DNA from: SFTH01 sp963643985
GTDB taxonomy: Bacteria; Bacillota; Clostridia; Christensenellales; Aristaeellaceae
Direction: 5' to 3'
Assembly: GCA_963643985.1 (NCBI GenBank)
Contig: CAVINP010000017.1
Location: 1 to 27,350 of the forward strand
DNA: 27,350 nt
In this document: positions 1 to 7,471 of the stretch, piece by piece
Position numbering within the stretch: position 1 is the first letter of the stretch
Layout of the letters: each line of letters starts with the position of its first letter
Program-made: the position numbers and the translations under genes
The notes under the pieces: model-generated
The model's database searches: none
Told to the model about the DNA's origin: nothing
The model's input: only the letters and a program-made list of their open reading frames with translations

Positions 1-218
1 GTTTTTCCCTCAGCAGAAAGCCTTGCAGTATGTGAGTTGATTTCATTCTGTGCCATTACCGGTAGATCAAGACGGTTACTTGCGGTTACAAGAAAATGTT
101 CTGACCCACTATCAACTTCCTGTTGAAGTTTCTCTGCTATGGGTTCGCCACAAAACGGACAGGAATCGGCGTTCTCGGATACGCTTTTCCCACATGCAGG
201 GCAATTGATCAATGCCAT
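1..218 (-). CDS. Zinc-ribbon protein, N-terminal part (truncated by window edge)
   Basis: Translating the minus strand from an ATG at 218 gives an open frame that runs off the left edge, about 72 residues. The start MALINCPACGKSV is followed by a second CPFCG, so Cys6, Cys9, Cys20 and Cys23 form two CxxC knuckles of a zinc ribbon. A GGAGGATA ribosome binding site lies just upstream (near 222-232). The rest is polar with no membrane segment in the visible part. Short N-terminal zinc ribbons of this type are common on otherwise unrelated bacterial membrane or regulatory proteins, so the function cannot be named from this fragment. It appears to be the second gene of a leftward unit started by the promoter at 494-522. 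Confidence 0.6.
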   Translation of the reverse strand, partial: MALINCPACGKSVSENADSCPFCGEPIAEKLQQEVDSGSEHFLVTASNRLDLPVMAQNEINSHTARLSAEGK

Positions 219-236
219 TCTATTATCCTCCTTACG

Positions 237-392
237 TTAATCCATCCATGAATAATAATCCTTGTAGGTATTGATAAAGTCTTGAAACTCTTCATCCGAA
301 TAGTACCTGTCATGGCCGGACGATGACGTTCCCGAGCGACCCGACGATCCGGATGAATGCGAAGACGATGTGGATGAAGCATCACCTGACAT
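237..392 (-). CDS. Small Ser/Gly-rich protein, possible 3' half of a broken gene
   Basis: A 51-residue frame on the minus strand begins with a run of Ser, Gly, Thr and His and ends in an acidic, aromatic tail (YYSDEEFQDFINTYKDYYSW). The sharp change from low-complexity head to patterned tail argues for a real coding region. There is no convincing ribosome binding site before its ATG at 392, and an in-frame TAG lies two codons upstream. The preceding 21-codon frame (382-447) does have a start signal and also opens with Ser/Asn residues, so the two may be one gene split by a frameshift. I recognise no family. It lies 18 bases upstream of the zinc-ribbon gene. Confidence 0.4.
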   Translation of the reverse strand: MSGDASSTSSSHSSGSSGRSGTSSSGHDRYYSDEEFQDFINTYKDYYSWMD

Positions 393-447
393 TAACTATG
401 ACGGCCACAAGACACACCGAATTCGAATTACCGGAATTGTTGCTCAT
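382..447 (-). CDS. Short leader-like ORF, possible 5' half of a frameshifted gene
   Basis: A 21-codon minus-strand frame starts MSNNSGNSNS and ends at TGA, overlapping the next frame by 11 bases. A GAGGGG ribosome binding site lies upstream of its ATG, downstream of the promoter at 494-522. The Ser/Asn start resembles the Ser/Gly-rich head of the next frame. It could be a leader peptide, or the true start of the gene whose end lies at 237. Confidence 0.25.
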   Translation of the reverse strand: MSNNSGNSNSVCLVAVIVNVR

Positions 448-473
448 GTTCTTTTTACCCCTCTTTCTTATAT

Positions 474-542
474 ACGCATCTGCGTTTAAATTTAATATAC
501 CACATTTCTCATAATTACGCAAATGCGTACACGCATTCGCGT
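474..542. promoter_or_regulatory. Three palindromic operator copies between divergent genes
   Basis: Three 12-bp near-palindromes share ACGCA at one end and GCGT at the other: ACGCATCTGCGT (474-485), ACGCAAATGCGT (517-528) and ACGCATTCGCGT (531-542). The last two are 14 bp apart centre to centre. They flank and overlap the leftward promoter and lie 38 bp or more from the HTH gene start. The divergent HTH protein is the obvious candidate ligand. Confidence 0.65.
494..522 (-). promoter_or_regulatory. Leftward sigma-A-like promoter embedded in operators
   Basis: Read on the minus strand this is TTGCGT (517-522), a 17-base spacer, then TATATT (494-499). The -35 box is inside the middle operator and the predicted start site falls next to the left operator. 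Binding there should block transcription of the small Ser/Gly gene and the zinc-ribbon gene. Confidence 0.6.
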
Positions 543-580
543 AAAATTTTTTATCATCTCATTAAAAGAGGTGATACGGT

Positions 581-823
581 ATGAACGTGAAAGAGGCCGT
601 GGTGGCACGGTTTGTCGAGATCATGAAGGAGCGGAACATGAAGGCCAACGAGCTGGCGAACCGCGCGGGAGTGACGCCGTCGACGGTGTACAGCATGCTG
701 GATCCCGGGCGCAAGTCGCTGTCCATTGCCGTGATCAAAAAGCTCTGCGACGGGCTGGATATGACGCTCGGCGAGTTCTTCTCTGCGCCGGTATTTGATG
801 AGTTGGAGCAGGAGATACGCTGA
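581..823 (+). CDS. XRE/Cro-CI family HTH regulator
   Basis: An 80-residue protein with one helix-turn-helix of the Cro/CI (XRE) type. The core is near residues 22-46 (ANELANRAGVTPSTVYSML), followed by the typical LSIAVIKKLCDGLDMTLGEFF helices. This is the usual length of a stand-alone DNA-binding XRE protein with no sensor domain. The start ATG has an AGAGGTGAT ribosome binding site. It is transcribed away from the zinc-ribbon unit. Three matching palindromes lie in the shared intergenic region, so it probably represses the leftward promoter and perhaps itself. I see no toxin partner beside it. The downstream metG operon has its own strong promoter and is unlikely to be co-regulated. Confidence 0.85.
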   Translation: MNVKEAVVARFVEIMKERNMKANELANRAGVTPSTVYSMLDPGRKSLSIAVIKKLCDGLDMTLGEFFSAPVFDELEQEIR

Positions 824-842
824 CGAATTCATACTTATTTCC

Positions 843-872
843 TTGACAAAAGCGCATATGGGCAGTTATAAT
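843..872 (+). promoter_or_regulatory. Promoter of the metG operon
   Basis: TTGACA at 843-848 and TATAAT at 867-872 are separated by 18 bases, both boxes perfect. Transcription should start near 879, giving an 80-base leader before metG. Confidence 0.85.
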
Positions 873-885
873 GAAGCATAGTAAC

Positions 886-934
886 GCGCCGGAAGCCGAT
901 GCACCCCTCGCGAAAGTGAGCGGGCGCTTTTTTT
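886..934 (+). terminator. Leader hairpin with U-tract before metG (possible attenuator)
   Basis: A GC-rich hairpin with a GAAA tetraloop occupies 901-927 and is followed by seven T residues (928-934), the form of an intrinsic terminator. It lies between the metG promoter and metG, so full-length transcripts must read through it. GCGCC at 886-890 can pair instead with GGCGC at 923-927, the distal arm of the hairpin, giving a possible alternative fold. No T-box specifier or known riboswitch core was recognised. Confidence 0.55.
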
Positions 935-959
935 CAGACAGACAAGGGGGCAAAACATC

Positions 960-2942
960 ATGGCAGAAAAGAAAAAGTTTTATATCACAACGCCCATCTA
1001 CTATCCCTCGGGCAACATGCACATCGGTCACACCTACACCACCGTGGCCGCGGACACGATGACCCGTTTCAAGAAGATGACGGGTTACGACGCCTATTTT
1101 CTGACCGGCACGGACGAGCACGGCCAGAAAATCGAACGCAAGGCCGCCGCTGCGGGCGTGACACCCAAGCAGTTTGTGGACAAGATCGTGGCGGAGACGA
1201 AGGATCTGTGGAAGCTGATGAACATCGACTACGATGACTTCATCCGCACCACCGACGAGCGCCATGAGAAGATCGTACAGAAGATCTTCCGCAAGTTCTA
1301 CGAGCAGGGCGACATCTACAAGTCCGAATACGAGGGCCAGTACTGCGCCGAGTGTGAGGCATTCTGGACTCCCACGCAGCTCAAGGACGGCAACCTCTGC
1401 CCCGACTGCGGCCGTCCCTGCGAAACCGCGCACGAGGAAAGCTACTTCTTCCGCATGAGCAAGTATGCGCCGTGGATGATCGACTACATCGAGAGCCATC
1501 CCGACTTCATTCAGCCGCCGTCCCGCGCCAACGAAATGCTTAACAACTTCCTGCGCCCGGGTCTGCAGGACCTGTGCGTGAGCCGCACAAGCTTCAAGTG
1601 GGGCGTGCCGGTGGACTTTGACCCCAAGCACGTGGTCTATGTCTGGCTGGACGCACTGACCAACTACATCACCGCCCTGGGCTACGGCAGCGATGACGAC
1701 ACGCTGTTCAAGAAATACTGGCCTGCGGACGTGCATCTGGTGGGCAAGGAAATCGTGCGCTTCCATACCATCTACTGGCCGATCATGCTGCACGCGCTGG
1801 GTCTGCCGCTGCCCAAGCAGGTCTTCGGTCACGGCTGGCTGCTCTTCGGCAACGACAAGATGAGCAAGAGCAAGGGCAACGTGGTCTATCCCGGCCCGAT
1901 TGTCAAGAAGTACGGCGTGGACACGCTGCGCTACTACCTGATGCGCGAGATGCCCTTCGGCTCGGACGGCAACTACACCAACGAGGCACTGCTGACGCGC
2001 ATGAACTCCGACCTGGTCAACGATCTGGGCAATCTGGTTTCCCGTACGGTAGCCATGATCGAGAAGTATTTCGGCGGCATCGTGCCCGAGCCGGGCGTGG
2101 AAGGCGAATCCGACCACGCGCTGATCGAGCGTTTCGAGCAGCTGCCCGACATGGTCGAAAAGCAGATGGACGCGCTGCAGTTCTCCGTGGCACTGTCCGA
2201 AATCTGGAAGCTGATCGGCGACTGCAACCGCTACATCGACATCAACCAGCCCTGGGTGCTGGGCAAGAGCGAAGAGGGTCTGCCGCGCCTCAAGACCGTG
2301 CTGTACAACCTCGCCGAGTGCATCCGCGCCATCGCCGTGCACATCTATCCCACGATGCCCTCCACGCCCGAAAAGATATTCGAACAGCTGGGCGTGACGG
2401 ACAATGCGCTCAAGACCTGGGATTCCGTCAGGAAATTCGGCGGCATCAAGCCCGGCACGAAGGTGGTCAAGGGCGCCGCGCTGTTCCCGCGCGTGGACAT
2501 CAAGAAGGAACTGGCCGAGCTGAACGGCGAAACCGAATCCGCCAAGCCCGAGAAAAAGGAAGTCAAGGTACAGAAGGCCGAAAAGAAGCCCGAAAAGGCA
2601 GAAGAGAAGATCGGCATCGCCTCCTTTGACGACTTCATGAAGATCAAGCTCATCGCCGCGAAGGTCATTGCCTGCGAGCGCGTGGCCAAGTCGGAAAAGC
2701 TCCTCAAGGAGACGCTGGACATCGGCAACGGTCAGACCAAGACGGTCTGCTCCGGCATTGCCAGGCACTATGCGCCCGAGGACATGGTCGGCAAGACGGT
2801 CGTGCTGGTGAACAACTTCGCGCCGCGCAAGATGGCGGGCGAGGTCTCCGAAGGCATGCTGCTCTGCGCCGAAGATCCCGACGGCAAGCTGCGCCTGCTG
2901 ACGGTGGACGGCGACGTCGCGCCGGGAAGCGAGATCGGATGA
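960..2942 (+). CDS. metG: Methionyl-tRNA synthetase
   Basis: Charges tRNA-Met with methionine in the cytoplasm. The 660-residue protein is full length for the form with a C-terminal tRNA-binding domain. The class I signatures are present: HIGH at residues 21-24 and KMSKS at 300-304. A zinc knuckle has Cys129/Cys132 and Cys147/Cys150. After an anticodon-binding helical domain comes a Lys/Glu-rich linker (about 525-550), then the EMAPII/Trbp111-like OB-fold domain (about 551-660, with SGIARHY and NFAPRKMAGEVSEGMLL), which aids dimerisation and tRNA binding. The ATG follows an AAGGGGG ribosome binding site. The stop overlaps the gpsA start by 4 bases, which suggests translational coupling. It heads the operon metG-gpsA-tatD-scpB. 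Confidence 0.97.
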   Translation: MAEKKKFYITTPIYYPSGNMHIGHTYTTVAADTMTRFKKMTGYDAYFLTGTDEHGQKIERKAAAAGVTPKQFVDKIVAETKDLWKLMNIDYDDFIRTTDERHEKIVQKIFRKFYEQGDIYKSEYEGQYCAECEAFWTPTQLKDGNLCPDCGRPCETAHEESYFFRMSKYAPWMIDYIESHPDFIQPPSRANEMLNNFLRPGLQDLCVSRTSFKWGVPVDFDPKHVVYVWLDALTNYITALGYGSDDDTLFKKYWPADVHLVGKEIVRFHTIYWPIMLHALGLPLPKQVFGHGWLLFGNDKMSKSKGNVVYPGPIVKKYGVDTLRYYLMREMPFGSDGNYTNEALLTRMNSDLVNDLGNLVSRTVAMIEKYFGGIVPEPGVEGESDHALIERFEQLPDMVEKQMDALQFSVALSEIWKLIGDCNRYIDINQPWVLGKSEEGLPRLKTVLYNLAECIRAIAVHIYPTMPSTPEKIFEQLGVTDNALKTWDSVRKFGGIKPGTKVVKGAALFPRVDIKKELAELNGETESAKPEKKEVKVQKAEKKPEKAEEKIGIASFDDFMKIKLIAAKVIACERVAKSEKLLKETLDIGNGQTKTVCSGIARHYAPEDMVGKTVVLVNNFAPRKMAGEVSEGMLLCAEDPDGKLRLLTVDGDVAPGSEIG

Positions 2943-3922
2943 AGAAAATCACGGTCATCGGCTGCGGGCGCTGGGGCTCGCTGATCGCCTGGTATCTGGA
3001 CAGGATCGGCCATCATGTCACGCTGTACGGCCGCGCAACTTCCGCGCACATGCAGCGCTTCCTGAGTGAGCGCAGAAACGATCTGCTCGTCATGCCCGAA
3101 TCGGTCGCGCTGTCGACGGATCTTGCCTGCACGCAGGATGCGGACATCATCGTGATCTCCGTGCCCAGCCAGTCGCTGCAGGGCCTGATGGACGAACTGA
3201 AAAGCTACCATATAGAGAACAAGACGTTTGTGCTGTGCATGAAGGGCATCGAGGTCACGACCGGCCGCCGCCTCTCCCAGGTGGCGCGGGACAACCTCGA
3301 CCCCTCCTGCGCCGTGGCCGTGTGGCTTGGCCCCGGTCACGTGCAGGAATTCTATGCCGGCATACCCAACTGCATGGTCATCGACTCGGAAGACGCTTCC
3401 GCGCGGCAGATGCTGGTGGAACAGTTCTCCGGCCCGCTGATCCGCTTCTACTACGGTGAGGACCTCATCGGCAACGAGATCGGTGCGGCGGCCAAGAACG
3501 TGATCGGTGTGGCAGCGGGCGTGCTGGACGGTCTGAAACTGACGACGCTCAAGGGCGCACTGATGTCCCGCGGCACGCGCGAGATTGCGCGGCTGATCGA
3601 GGCCATGGGCGGCAATCCCTTCTCCGCCTACGGGCTGTGCCATCTGGGCGACTATGAGGCGACGGTCTTTTCCCGCTTCAGCCACAACCGCCGTTTCGGC
3701 GAGTCGCTGGTGCTGGGCGAGAAATTCGACAAGCTCGCCGAGGGCTATTACACGGCAGACGCGATTCACCGTCTGAGTGCGAAATATAATGTAGAAACAC
3801 CCATTTGCGAAGCGGTCTACCGCGTACTGTACATGGGCGTTGCGCCGCGCGAGGCGGTGGACAGCCTCTTCACGCGCTCGCTGAAGAACGAATTCTGGAA
3901 GGAAAACCATGCGGATATTTGA
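2939..3922 (+). CDS. gpsA: NAD(P)-dependent glycerol-3-phosphate dehydrogenase
   Basis: Reduces dihydroxyacetone phosphate to sn-glycerol 3-phosphate, the backbone for phospholipid synthesis. The 327-residue length is normal. The N-terminal Rossmann motif GCGRWG is at residues 8-13, the MKG loop at 101-103, and the family lysine lies in AAKNVIGVAAG (Lys186). FSHNRRFGE near residues 245-253 corresponds to the conserved RNRRFGE-like substrate region, with SH in place of the usual first residues. The family is clear; small departures from the consensus suggest a divergent subgroup. It starts inside the last codons of metG (ATGA overlap) and itself overlaps tatD by 14 bases. Confidence 0.92.
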   Translation: MKKITVIGCGRWGSLIAWYLDRIGHHVTLYGRATSAHMQRFLSERRNDLLVMPESVALSTDLACTQDADIIVISVPSQSLQGLMDELKSYHIENKTFVLCMKGIEVTTGRRLSQVARDNLDPSCAVAVWLGPGHVQEFYAGIPNCMVIDSEDASARQMLVEQFSGPLIRFYYGEDLIGNEIGAAAKNVIGVAAGVLDGLKLTTLKGALMSRGTREIARLIEAMGGNPFSAYGLCHLGDYEATVFSRFSHNRRFGESLVLGEKFDKLAEGYYTADAIHRLSAKYNVETPICEAVYRVLYMGVAPREAVDSLFTRSLKNEFWKENHADI

Positions 3923-4706
3923 TACGCACTGCCATATCGCCGATGCGGCCTTTGATGAGGATCAGATCGATGTCATCTCGCGCATGCGCGAGGCCGGGGT
4001 CTGCCGCGCCAATGTGGTGGCCGATCCCTGCGAGGAGGAGCCGAATCAGGAAAAGGTGTTCGCTCTGATCGAAAAATACGATTTCCTGTGCGGCTCCGTC
4101 GGTGCGCATCCGCACAATGCCTGCCGCTATGACGATGCGGCCGAACAGACGGTACTGGAGTATCTGAAGCGCGATGACTGCCGCCTGCTGGGCGAGATCG
4201 GGCTGGACTACCACTACGATCTCTCCCCGCGTGAGGATCAAAAGCGCGTGTTTGACCGTCAGCTGGAGCTGGCGTGGCAGATACACGTGCCGGTGCAACT
4301 GCACATCCGCGAGGCGCACGGTGACTGCATGGATATGCTGAGATCCAGGGCCGCGACCGGTCGCATGCCGCAGGGCATCATGCACTGCTACACCGGCAGC
4401 TGGGAGGCCGCGAAGGTCTATCTGGACCTGGGGCTGTACATCTCTCTCTCGGGGGCGCTGACGTTCAAAAATGCGCCGAAGCTTGCCGAAGTCTGCCGGA
4501 ATGTGCCGCAGGATCGCCTGCTGATCGAGACCGATTGCCCCTACATGGCGCCCGTGCCGCTGAGAGGCCGGCGCAATGAGCCGTCCTTCATCACGCACAC
4601 GCTTGCCAAAGCCGCCGAGCTGAGAGGCGTTTCGCCCGACCGTCTGGCCGAACAGACGTACCGGAACGCCATGACCATATTTAATCTCGAGGATGATACG
4701 GAGTAA
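3909..4706 (+). CDS. tatD: TatD-family metal-dependent hydrolase (putative DNase)
   Basis: A 265-residue TIM-barrel hydrolase of the amidohydrolase superfamily. Family members are cytoplasmic metal-dependent 3'-5' exonucleases or D-aminoacyl-tRNA deacylase-like enzymes. Visible metal ligands are the DTHCH motif (Asp5, His7, His9), Glu96 in GEIGLDYHYD, His132 in HIREAH, His159 in HCYTG, and Asp209 in ETDCPYMAP. All are intact. The gene commonly follows metG in Firmicutes, as here with gpsA inserted between them. The start ATG lies within the end of gpsA. Its stop is directly followed by the GTG of scpB. Confidence 0.92.
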   Translation: MRIFDTHCHIADAAFDEDQIDVISRMREAGVCRANVVADPCEEEPNQEKVFALIEKYDFLCGSVGAHPHNACRYDDAAEQTVLEYLKRDDCRLLGEIGLDYHYDLSPREDQKRVFDRQLELAWQIHVPVQLHIREAHGDCMDMLRSRAATGRMPQGIMHCYTGSWEAAKVYLDLGLYISLSGALTFKNAPKLAEVCRNVPQDRLLIETDCPYMAPVPLRGRRNEPSFITHTLAKAAELRGVSPDRLAEQTYRNAMTIFNLEDDTE

Positions 4707-5240
4707 GTGACCGTGGAAAACCTGACTGCCATCATCGAAGCCATACTCTTTGTTTCCGGCGATCCAGTGCGCGTGGATGTGCTGGCCCATGCCATGAACC
4801 TGACGGTCACGGAACTGGAAGGTTCGCTGACCGAGCTGCGCGATCATCTGCAGCTGGAGAACCGGGGTATACAGCTCAACCGCAGCGGCGATGCGGTGTT
4901 TCTCTCGATCAATCCCAAATATGCGCCGCAGGTCGAGCTGTTTCTGCAGCCGATCCAAAAGCAGCCGCTGTCGCAGGCCGTGCTGGAGACGCTGTCCATC
5001 ATCGCCTACCGCCAGCCCGTCACCAAGGGCGACATCGAAAGTGTGCGCGGCGTGAAATGCGACTATTCCGTGCAGGCCCTGATCAACCGCGGCTTCATCG
5101 AGGAGTGCGGCCGTCGCGAAACGCTGGGACGGCCTATACTCTACCGCACCACGGACAAGTTTCTGCAGCATTTCGGCATCGAAACACTGGACGAACTGCC
5201 CAATGTGGACTTTACTTCCGAGGGTGAGATGCCCATTTAA
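4707..5240 (+). CDS. scpB: Segregation and condensation protein ScpB
   Basis: A 177-residue winged-helix protein that with SMC and ScpA forms the bacterial condensin complex. The N-terminal LTAIIEAILFVSGDPV and the central QPLSQAVLETLSIIAYRQPVTK (second winged helix) are diagnostic, followed by the IESVRGVKCDYSVQALINRGFIEECGRRETLGRPILYRTT region. The first possible start is GTG at 4707, directly after the tatD stop and only 3 bases from a GGAG. The in-frame GTG at 4713 has better spacing (9 bases) and would remove two residues. scpA is not in the window, which is unusual because scpA and scpB are often adjacent. It is the last gene before a strong terminator. Confidence 0.93.
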   Translation: MTVENLTAIIEAILFVSGDPVRVDVLAHAMNLTVTELEGSLTELRDHLQLENRGIQLNRSGDAVFLSINPKYAPQVELFLQPIQKQPLSQAVLETLSIIAYRQPVTKGDIESVRGVKCDYSVQALINRGFIEECGRRETLGRPILYRTTDKFLQHFGIETLDELPNVDFTSEGEMPI

Positions 5241-5264
5241 GGCCCGATGTCGCACCAAATTATG

Positions 5265-5301
5265 AAAAAACCGGCAATTTCCGAATAAAAGCCGGTTTTT
5301 T
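5265..5301 (+). terminator. Terminator of the metG-scpB operon
   Basis: AAAAAACCGGC (5265-5275) pairs perfectly with GCCGGTTTTTT (5291-5301) around a 15-base loop. The A and T runs make it usable on both strands. Confidence 0.85.
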
Positions 5302-5314
5302 CTTGTATGTACGC

Positions 5315-5343
5315 TTGACTTAGAACTGTAAAGACTGTATAAT
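5315..5343 (+). promoter_or_regulatory. Promoter of the peptidoglycan-binding protein gene
   Basis: TTGACT (5315-5320), a 17-base spacer and TATAAT (5338-5343). The predicted start near 5350 rules out the in-frame ATG at 5348 as the translation start. Confidence 0.85.
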
Positions 5344-5374
5344 AAAAATGAAATATATTCGGGAGGGACGCCAT

Positions 5375-6859
5375 ATGCGCGATCAATATTCTTCCAGAAG
5401 ACGTTATGAGCGCAGACTGCGCATTCACTATCGCAAGAAGCTTTGGACAACCGGCATTATCACGCTGGTGGTCGGCCTCGTATTGGGCTTTGTCTGCTGC
5501 ACGGTGGCGGTCAACAAACTGCCGCGCGTGTCGGATCTGCTGGGCATCGGGCCCAAGAGCGATGCCGTATCGACGGAGCTGACGGTCGAGCCCGAGGGAA
5601 CGCCGGATACGAGCGAAGACGATGCCTTCGCGGCCGAGATGTTTGCCGCGGGCGGCTTTGTCGAGGATGATGATGACAATCCCTTTGCGGACGACTTCGA
5701 TGACGGTTTCGCGGACGAAAGCGAGGAGCAGACCCTGGGTCTGGCTGCGCTCGCGGGTGAAGACACGCCCGTTGTGACCGAAGAACCCACTGCAGAGCCC
5801 ACGCCTGAACCCACCGCCGAACCGACGGCAGAACCTACGCCTGAACCCACGGCCGAGCCTACTGCCGAATCGACGGATGTGCCGCAGCTGGCGATCATCC
5901 AGAGTGCATCGCTGACGGATGACAACGCCGAGGTCGCATCCGCAACCGAAGAACCCACGGCAGAGCCCACGACTGAGGCGACGGTTGAGGCGACGGTCGA
6001 ACCGACGGTTGCGGCCACAACCGAGGCAACCGTTGAAGCCACTGCGGAAGTTGCTGCCACCGAAGCGGTTACCGAAGCTCCGACGGCAACGGCCGAGCCT
6101 ACGCCCGAACCGACCAAGGCCCCCGAGATTGTGCCCTACGGCGAGGCCGTCACCTTCACCACGGAAATCACCTCCGACGGCCGTCGTCACAGCGGCGACG
6201 CGGACGGTGCTGTCTACGAGACGGTTTCCCTCACCATGAAGGTAACCGACTACAAGGACTTCGATTACTTCGAGGAAAACTACGGTGACACCTACGACCT
6301 CAAGGGCGGCACGGCAGCGGTCGAGCTTGAAATGACGCTCAACGACTATGCGGGTCAGGCCACCATCATACCGCAGAACTTCCTGCTGATCACCTTCCGC
6401 GGCGCGGACGATACGCAGACGCTGCAGGGCTATCAGCTGCTGGATCGCGAGATTGCGGGCAAGATCGATGTCGAGCTGATCAGCGGCGAGACCACCACGC
6501 TGTACAAGCGCTATCCCTTCTCGGAGATGGGCGAAATGCAGTACATGGTCGTGACGGCCACCAACGGCGGCGAAGACACGGTTTACTGGTTCGAGATTCA
6601 CGCGCCCGAGACCGAGGAGAGCGAGGATGCCGAGTCCGCAGCCGATGATTCGGATGCGCTGACCATCGGCAGCGAGGGCGATGACGTCAAGAAGCTGCAG
6701 GCCAAGCTGATCGAAAAGAAGCTGCTCACGGGCGTGCCCGACGGTAAGTTCGGCAAGTACACCGCCGAGGCCGTCAAGATACTCCAGAAGCAGTACGGCA
6801 TGGAGCAGACCGGCATTGCCGATGCCGAGTTCCTTGAAAAACTGTACTCCGAAGAGTAA
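5375..6859 (+). CDS. Membrane-anchored peptidoglycan-binding protein with Pro-Thr-Glu stalk
   Basis: A 494-residue surface protein. A basic cytoplasmic N terminus is followed by one membrane segment (about residues 24-46), an acidic stretch, then a Thr-Glu-Pro repeat stalk (about 135-248). A globular extracellular domain of unknown family follows (about 250-415). A C-terminal PG_binding_1 domain spans about 427-494 (IGSEGDDVKKLQAKLIEKKLL, then GKFGKYTAEAVKILQKQYG). Such domains bind the cell wall, so the protein probably bridges membrane and wall. The ATG at 5375 is chosen over 5348 because it has a GGGAGGG site 7 bases upstream and lies beyond the expected transcription start. It is monocistronic, with terminators on both sides. 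No catalytic domain is visible, so the role may be structural. Confidence 0.8.
   Translation: MRDQYSSRRRYERRLRIHYRKKLWTTGIITLVVGLVLGFVCCTVAVNKLPRVSDLLGIGPKSDAVSTELTVEPEGTPDTSEDDAFAAEMFAAGGFVEDDDDNPFADDFDDGFADESEEQTLGLAALAGEDTPVVTEEPTAEPTPEPTAEPTAEPTPEPTAEPTAESTDVPQLAIIQSASLTDDNAEVASATEEPTAEPTTEATVEATVEPTVAATTEATVEATAEVAATEAVTEAPTATAEPTPEPTKAPEIVPYGEAVTFTTEITSDGRRHSGDADGAVYETVSLTMKVTDYKDFDYFEENYGDTYDLKGGTAAVELEMTLNDYAGQATIIPQNFLLITFRGADDTQTLQGYQLLDREIAGKIDVELISGETTTLYKRYPFSEMGEMQYMVVTATNGGEDTVYWFEIHAPETEESEDAESAADDSDALTIGSEGDDVKKLQAKLIEKKLLTGVPDGKFGKYTAEAVKILQKQYGMEQTGIADAEFLEKLYSEE
5777..6118 (+). repeat. Thr-Glu-Pro-Ala stalk repeats within the coding region
   Basis: Imperfect coding repeats of the type TAEPTPEP and TVEATVEP fill this stretch in two blocks. 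The blocks are separated by about 25 non-repeat residues (SAESTDVPQL-like to SATEEP). At DNA level the units differ in third positions, so the repeats appear to be kept for protein composition rather than produced by recent slippage. Confidence 0.75.
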
Positions 6860-6879
6860 GAGCAAACCGACGTAAAAGA

Positions 6880-6920
6880 AAGCACCTCTTCCCGCGACGA
6901 TCACGAGAGAGGTGCTTTTT
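6880..6920 (+). terminator. Intrinsic terminator
   Basis: AAGCACCTCT (6880-6889) pairs with AGAGGTGCTT (6908-6917), followed by TTT. It ends the peptidoglycan-binding protein transcript and lies only 10 bases before the next gene's ribosome binding site. Expression of that gene therefore depends on read-through or an unseen promoter. Confidence 0.8.
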
Positions 6921-6944
6921 ATGAAATCAAAGGAGGCGACTTCA

Positions 6945-7463
6945 ATGAAAAAGATCCTGATTCTGACCACCATTCTGGCTCTGCTGACCTGCCTGACGGC
7001 CTATGCACAGGGCACCGTCGACAAAACCGGCGCCGAGGATATCGCGCTCGAAGCCGCCGGCGTGACCCGCGAAAATGCGCTGCTCTCCCCCACCGAATCC
7101 GATACAGAACGCGGCGGGCGCGTCTGGGAAGTGGAATTTACCGCGGACGGCAAGGAGTTTGATTATCAGATCAATGCATCGGACGGCGGTATCGTCGAGT
7201 ATTCCTGGGAAGTGATCTCGCCGTCCGCGCAGGATGCATCATCTGCCGTCATAGGCGAAGCAGCGGCGCAGGAGATCGCTCTTGCGGATGCGGCGCTTGC
7301 GGAGGATGTGACCGTCAATGTCCTTCAGAACCGTCAGGAGACGGACGACGGCCTGCGGCTCTACAAGCTCGTCTTCGAGGCGGACAATGCCCGCTATGAA
7401 TACGAAATCGATGCCGTCAGCGGCGAAATCCTCGAAAAGGATGTCTCCGCCGACGGGAAATAA
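6945..7463 (+). CDS. Secreted protein with two PepSY domains
   Basis: A 172-residue exported protein. Residues 1-22 form a signal peptide (MKKILILTTILALL..., likely cleaved after TAYA). Two PepSY-type units follow, at about 25-90 and 98-170. Each shows an AxxIALEAA-like helix, a strand pair (VWEVEFTADGKEFDYQINA; LYKLVFEADNARYEYEIDA) and a closing SGEIL/DGGIV turn. PepSY domains are thought to inhibit or modulate extracellular peptidases, or to act in the periplasm or wall zone; the actual partner is unknown. The ATG at 6945 has a perfect AGGAGG 8 bases upstream, so the in-frame ATG at 6921 and earlier codons are unlikely starts. It converges with the patatin gene, with 8 bases between the stops and no terminator seen. 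Confidence 0.82.
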   Translation: MKKILILTTILALLTCLTAYAQGTVDKTGAEDIALEAAGVTRENALLSPTESDTERGGRVWEVEFTADGKEFDYQINASDGGIVEYSWEVISPSAQDASSAVIGEAAAQEIALADAALAEDVTVNVLQNRQETDDGLRLYKLVFEADNARYEYEIDAVSGEILEKDVSADGK

Positions 7464-7471
7464 ATTCTGTT

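Noticed and set aside
581..823. Antitoxin of a toxin-antitoxin pair
   Set aside because: No toxin-like gene is adjacent; the divergent partners are a Ser/Gly-rich mini-protein and a zinc-ribbon protein.
735..2768. A 677-codon open frame on the minus strand across metG
   Set aside because: It is the complement of a clearly conserved metG with intact motifs; GC-rich third positions keep the opposite frame open. The product is His/Leu/Val-rich with no family match.
5777..6118. Possible recombination-prone DNA repeat array
   Set aside because: Repeats are at protein level with diverged third codon positions; best seen as a surface stalk.
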